The translations under genes were made by a program, and so were the position numbers. A stretch of 64,000 nt of DNA from Goleter apudmare HA4340-LM2 (GTDB taxonomy: Bacteria > Cyanobacteriota > Cyanobacteriia > Cyanobacteriales > Nostocaceae): contig JAHHHF010000098.1 in NCBI GenBank assembly GCA_019359495.1, forward strand, positions 22,880-86,879. Direction: 5' to 3'. The first letter of the stretch is position 1. Each line of letters starts with the position of its first letter. The notes beneath the pieces were generated by a model. That model was not told where the DNA came from, did no database searches, and saw nothing but the letters and a program-made list of their open reading frames with translations. Below are positions 61,287-64,000 of the stretch, piece by piece.

Positions 61287-62176
61287 AAAAGGGTGTAAGA
61301 TTTGGGTTGATTACACTGAAATCATTGTAAACGCTATGCTTGAGCCTGAATGCTCGCAAAAATCAGGAATTGGGCTTGTGATGTGAGCATAAAATGAGGA
61401 ATGCTGACCAGAGACACTCCGCCTCCGGTTAAAAGACTGTCACGCCACTTGATGCCAATCCAAATTTATCAAGTTATGAGTGTAGAGTGTTTTGTAGCTT
61501 ACTCTGATTGGAAGCGGCTCGTCTGTGACTCAACACTGAGTGCAGTATAGGAAAAAGGAAGATTCCACTCTTGCCCTTGATCCCTATTACCCTAAACTAC
61601 AGGAAGCCATGCTATACCCTTCTCAGTGGGGTTTCCCTTGCCCAAATTCTGCCAGAAGTTTATTTTGTTGAGAATAAAAATTCAGGATTTAATAACTTTG
61701 CTGATCAATATCCCTAAATTGCAGGTTGAAAAAAACGCACATCACGTAAATTTACGTAATTATGCCCTACCTAAGTCTGGCTTTCATTAAAGGAATTAAT
61801 TCCAGAGTTTTTACTTACGTAAAATTACCATAACTTCAGTAAAAACTCGAACTGTTATTGACGTTAAGATAAAGTTGATGTAAAAACCTTTAAAAAGCTC
61901 GAACAACTTCTTACAGAAACTTTATTGTATAGAATCTTAAAAACTGAATAATAGTTATGGCTTACCTAAACTACCTCTAGTGCAGGAACATCAAAATCTA
62001 GACAGTGAAAATTTAACTAAAAAAAACACACAGGAGAGTGAAATGGAATACAAATGTGATGGATGAAGAAAAGTTCTTAATTCAAACACTTTGGATTCAA
62101 AAAAAATATAAAGAATTTTTGCCGGAGATTTAACTCCTCACCCTCGTGACCACCAAGTAAAGGAATCCTCAAAACT
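61287..62176. other. Long leader/spacer upstream of the small heterocyst-type protein
   Basis: 890 bp, AT-rich. A perfect 14-bp palindrome, ACGTAAATTTACGT, lies at about 61745-61758, with the related TTACGTAAAATTACC at 61814-61828. A ribosome-binding GGAGAG and an ATG at 62043 open only a six-codon frame ending in TGA. No longer gene is supported. The length and palindromes suggest a regulated promoter and a long 5' untranslated region. Confidence 0.45.
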
Positions 62177-62458
62177 ATGAACTCCAAAGCCTTACCCCGC
62201 CAAATAAATAATATCGAAGTAGGTGTTTATGAGTGCGAAATACATCTCAAATTCCGGTTGATTGAGGAAAAGAGTTTATTGGGCGATCGTGAACAACTAT
62301 TACAGGTGCTACTAGATGCCTTGGCAGAAGGCTCTGATGAGTTTCTAGAGACGCTCCAGGCGTCTGTGAAAGCCCAAGAAGTATCTGAGTTCAAAGCCTC
62401 GCCACAAATGCGACGTCAACTGATGCGCTTACGTAATTTCGCAGATAATAGTCAATAA
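62177..62458 (+). CDS. Small conserved protein, possibly a heterocyst-differentiation regulator (Npun_R1517/asr1734-like)
   Basis: The 93-residue product has LPRQINNIEVGVYECEIHLKFRLIEEKSLLGDREQLLQVLLDALAEGSDEFLETL (by its YECEIHLKFRLIEE and LLDALAEGSDEFLE parts) and ends with a basic RRQLMRLRNFADNSQ. It is soluble, with a helical second half. It resembles the small proteins found in heterocystous cyanobacteria that are named for an effect on heterocyst differentiation. The identification is from memory of that sequence and is not certain. A long, palindrome-containing leader fits regulated expression. It has no co-transcribed neighbours. Confidence 0.6.
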   Translation: MNSKALPRQINNIEVGVYECEIHLKFRLIEEKSLLGDREQLLQVLLDALAEGSDEFLETLQASVKAQEVSEFKASPQMRRQLMRLRNFADNSQ

Positions 62459-63130
62459 TTAATTTTGTATACTTTTGAGTAGTGGCAGATCGTGAATTGG
62501 TAATCGTCTGGTGAATTTTTTTAAGTTTGCCCGTGTGCCTATTTGCTTTAACATTGAGTTGGCTTGTGTAACCTCACCCTCAGGCTTGCATCTGACCTTA
62601 GTCTCCGAGAAGCCGAAGATAGCGTCTACAGTAGCCCTCACCCTTTGCACTACGGACATAATGGGTGCCTACTAATACATTTTGCCTTACTACCAGGGCA
62701 GGTTACAGTCTTTTAAAGATTTGAATTTCAGGGTACATTTCTCACCAGGGTTTTACTTAAAACTGTCAAAGGCATTCGCTAACAACGGTCTCTGTTCTGG
62801 TTGCCACAACTCAAACACTTCTAAACTTGAGAATTGCTTCTCCTTTGCAGATTCTCCGCAGGGATAAGGAAATAGAGACATTTTTTCCTGTTTTTCCTAT
62901 CCTTATTCCCCTGCATTCAGAGTCATGGGGTATTATGTATTATTTTTATTTACAAGTCTTATTGCCCTTGACTGTGGAATTTAACGCAATACGGTTTATT
63001 TCAGAAAAATTGTAGGTAAGGCGCATAATCTTTCAGTTCATCAAATAATTTTACTGATATTCCCTAGTAAACATTGCATCTCTAGCCTAACTGAACTGTA
63101 TTGGAATATAACGCGCACCACAGAGAGGCT
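62459..63130. other. Spacer between the small regulator-like gene and the response regulator
   Basis: 670 bp. A reverse-strand frame at 62459-62659 begins with a TTG or ATG-like start (MSVVQRVRATVDAIFGFSE) and has no motif. The AGTAGGCACCC region and a CACCCT-TGC repeat fragment are present. The short frame at 62753-62881 is entered separately. No terminator or tRNA is seen. Confidence 0.4.
62753..62881 (-). CDS. Possible small protein (42 residues)
   Basis: A reverse-strand frame starts at ATG 62881, six bases after AGGAAAAA, and ends at TAA 62753. It reads MSLFPYPCGESAKEKQF and then VFELWQPEQRPLLANAFDSFK in part. It is not membrane-like. The pattern of a ribosome-binding site plus proline-containing helical segments is slightly better than chance, but no family is known to me, so it may be a remnant. 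Confidence 0.3.
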   Translation of the reverse strand: MSLFPYPCGESAKEKQFSSLEVFELWQPEQRPLLANAFDSFK

Positions 63131-63826
63131 TTATTTAGCAAGACCATGTTCTAGGGCAAAACGCACTAACTCCGTGCGGCTATTTGTACCAGTTTTACTA
63201 AACAAACGGCTGACGTACTTTTCTACATTACGGACACTAGTTTCTAAGCGACGAGCAATCTCTTTGTTCATCAACCCCTCTGCCACCAAGTTCAAAACAC
63301 TTTGTTCTCTGGGGGTCAAGTCAATTTTAAAAGGTGCTGGTGATTGAGAAATTGCATTTCTCTGTGTTAATAGTGCCTTAATTTGGGCAATTTGATTAGC
63401 TAGTTCAGCAATATCTAGGGTTTCGCCCTCTTCACTCGTAACTTGGGGCTTGGCTGTGCGACGAGTAAGTAAGTTTTCCACGATCGCAATTAACTCATCT
63501 GGATCAAAAGGCTTTGGTAGATAGGCATCCACACCAGCTTGATAGCCTTGAATGCGATCGCCTGTCATGCCTTTAGCAGTTAAAAATACTACCGGGAGTG
63601 CTTGAAACCGGGGATCTTCTCGAAGTTGCTTAAGAAACTGATAGCCATCCACCTGGGGCATCATAATGTCAGAAATCACTAAGTCAGGTGTATTTTGCTG
63701 CATCAGATCCCAGCCTTCACGGGCGTTACTGGCAACTTGAACGCTGAAACCGCTTTCTTGTAAATAGTCTTTGACGGCTTCCCGCAGTCCCGGTTCGTCA
63801 TCTACCAGTAACAATTGTGCTGACAT
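63131..63826 (-). CDS. NarL/LuxR-type response regulator (Rre1/Ycf29-like)
   Basis: The 231 residues have a receiver domain (1-120) with phospho-Asp53 in LVISDIMMPQVDG, acidic Asp9-Asp10-Glu11, and the switch Lys in LPKPFDPDEL; and a C-terminal LuxR-type DNA-binding helix-turn-helix, LTPREQSVLNLVAEGLMNKEIARRLETSVRNVEKYVSRLFSK (core GLMNKEIARRLETSVRNVEKYV). The FLTAKGMTGDRIQGYQAGVDAYLPKPFDPDEL stretch (core GMTGDRIQGYQAG) is a hallmark of the cyanobacterial Rre1/Ycf29 group, which acts in stress and redox responses with Hik34-type kinases. No kinase is adjacent. Confidence 0.9.
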   Translation of the reverse strand: MSAQLLLVDDEPGLREAVKDYLQESGFSVQVASNAREGWDLMQQNTPDLVISDIMMPQVDGYQFLKQLREDPRFQALPVVFLTAKGMTGDRIQGYQAGVDAYLPKPFDPDELIAIVENLLTRRTAKPQVTSEEGETLDIAELANQIAQIKALLTQRNAISQSPAPFKIDLTPREQSVLNLVAEGLMNKEIARRLETSVRNVEKYVSRLFSKTGTNSRTELVRFALEHGLAK

Positions 63827-63904
63827 GAAAAATTCCCTTAAGTCTACCTCTTTCCAATTTAGCGAAAGTTGGTAAGTATTGGACTTTGGACAAAAAGAAA
63901 ATAG

Positions 63905-63925
63905 TTCGCGAGTGAGACTCGCGAA
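63905..63925 (-). terminator. Hairpin ending the partial gene at the window's right edge
   Basis: TTCGCGAGT and ACTCGCGAA are perfect 9-bp arms with a GAG/CTC loop. On the minus strand it is followed by CTATTTTCTTTTTGTCC, and it starts 12 bp after the stop codon at 63937-63939. A good intrinsic terminator. Confidence 0.75.
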
Positions 63926-63936
63926 TAAATGAATGA

Positions 63937-64000
63937 TTAATCCTGTTTATAGTGACGAGCAGAAAAAAGCATAGCCACCAGAGACCCAACAAATAGTAAT
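63937..64000 (-). CDS. C-terminal end of an unknown membrane protein (partial)
   Basis: The last 20 codons of a reverse-strand frame are in view: LLFVGSLVAMLFSARHYKQD, then TAA. A hydrophobic helix followed by a short basic tail is the end of a membrane protein. The start and identity are outside the window. A second frame over the same bases is also open but lacks such a pattern. The terminator after it supports a real gene end. Confidence 0.5.
   Translation of the reverse strand, partial: LLFVGSLVAMLFSARHYKQD

Noticed and set aside
62459..62659. 66-codon reverse frame
   Set aside because: No motif and no convincing initiation site; part of a long non-coding stretch.
63798..63992. 64-codon reverse frame before the response regulator
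   Set aside because: It crosses the terminator hairpin at 63905-63925 and overlaps the response regulator start; the other frame ending at 63937 fits a membrane protein better.
1..64000. CRISPR array or complete insertion sequence
   Set aside because: No regularly spaced identical direct repeats and no transposase gene were found; only MITE-like and palindromic repeats are present.

Overview
The window comes from a filamentous, probably heterocyst-forming cyanobacterium of the Nostoc/Anabaena group. The evidence is a dense scatter of the octamer GCGATCGC, photosynthesis genes (petN, chlM, ndhM, a thylakoid thioredoxin-fold protein), a cyanobacteriochrome-type histidine kinase, an Rre1/Ycf29-like response regulator, an AgrE/ArgZ-type arginine catabolic enzyme, expanded cyanobacterial families (Uma2, DUF29, pentapeptide repeats) and many dispersed palindromic repeats and MITE-like elements. 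Naming the species would need a database comparison.

Layout. 1-6 kb: a partial DUF2085 membrane protein, the bifunctional arginine dihydrolase/ornithine cyclodeaminase, an AlkA-type glycosylase and a CPA1 antiporter, ending in a repeat island with a 112-bp inverted-repeat element. 6-7.5 kb: a DAHP synthase gene, the entry enzyme of aromatic amino-acid synthesis. Its leader holds two successive short ORFs packed with Phe/Tyr/Trp codons, each followed by mutually exclusive antiterminator and terminator hairpins. This looks like a tandem transcription attenuator and is the most notable feature here. 7.7-14.4 kb: small membrane and J-domain/pentapeptide proteins, an epimerase, ribokinase, a nuclease-like Rpn relative, and a MarR/DUF2269 pair sharing a palindromic operator. 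14.8-25.4 kb: a sugar-type ABC ATPase, an FAD monooxygenase, an SSB, an FkbM methyltransferase, a double peptide-ABC ATPase, petN with an adjacent small membrane protein, a cyanobacteriochrome histidine kinase and DUF29. 25.7-32.9 kb: MATE exporter, CPA2-USP antiporter, chlM and small conserved proteins. 33-36 kb: egtC-egtB and a hicBA locus whose toxin has a nonsense codon. 36.5-42 kb: thylakoid thioredoxin-like protein, and murT and gatD flanking an unknown reverse-strand gene. 42-55 kb: VOC protein, P-type ATPase, hisZ, Uma2, DnaJ-TPR, inositol monophosphatase, nuclease, ferredoxin, tRNA-Ser(GGA), MIF-like tautomerase, cobM, lgt and coaD overlapping a coiled-coil gene. 56-64 kb: an HTH protein, an ArsR-DUF2087 regulator with a decayed partial duplicate, a PP2C phosphatase, ndhM, a small possible heterocyst-related protein, and the response regulator.

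Most genes are monocistronic housekeeping or regulatory genes separated by long repeat-rich spacers. Tight pairs that imply joint function are marR/DUF2269, petN/small membrane protein, egtC/egtB, hicA/hicB and coaD/coiled-coil. Several decayed genes (alpha/beta hydrolase, chemoreceptor tail, hicA, ArsR duplicate) show ongoing erosion. No CRISPR array, complete insertion sequence, prophage or rRNA operon was seen.
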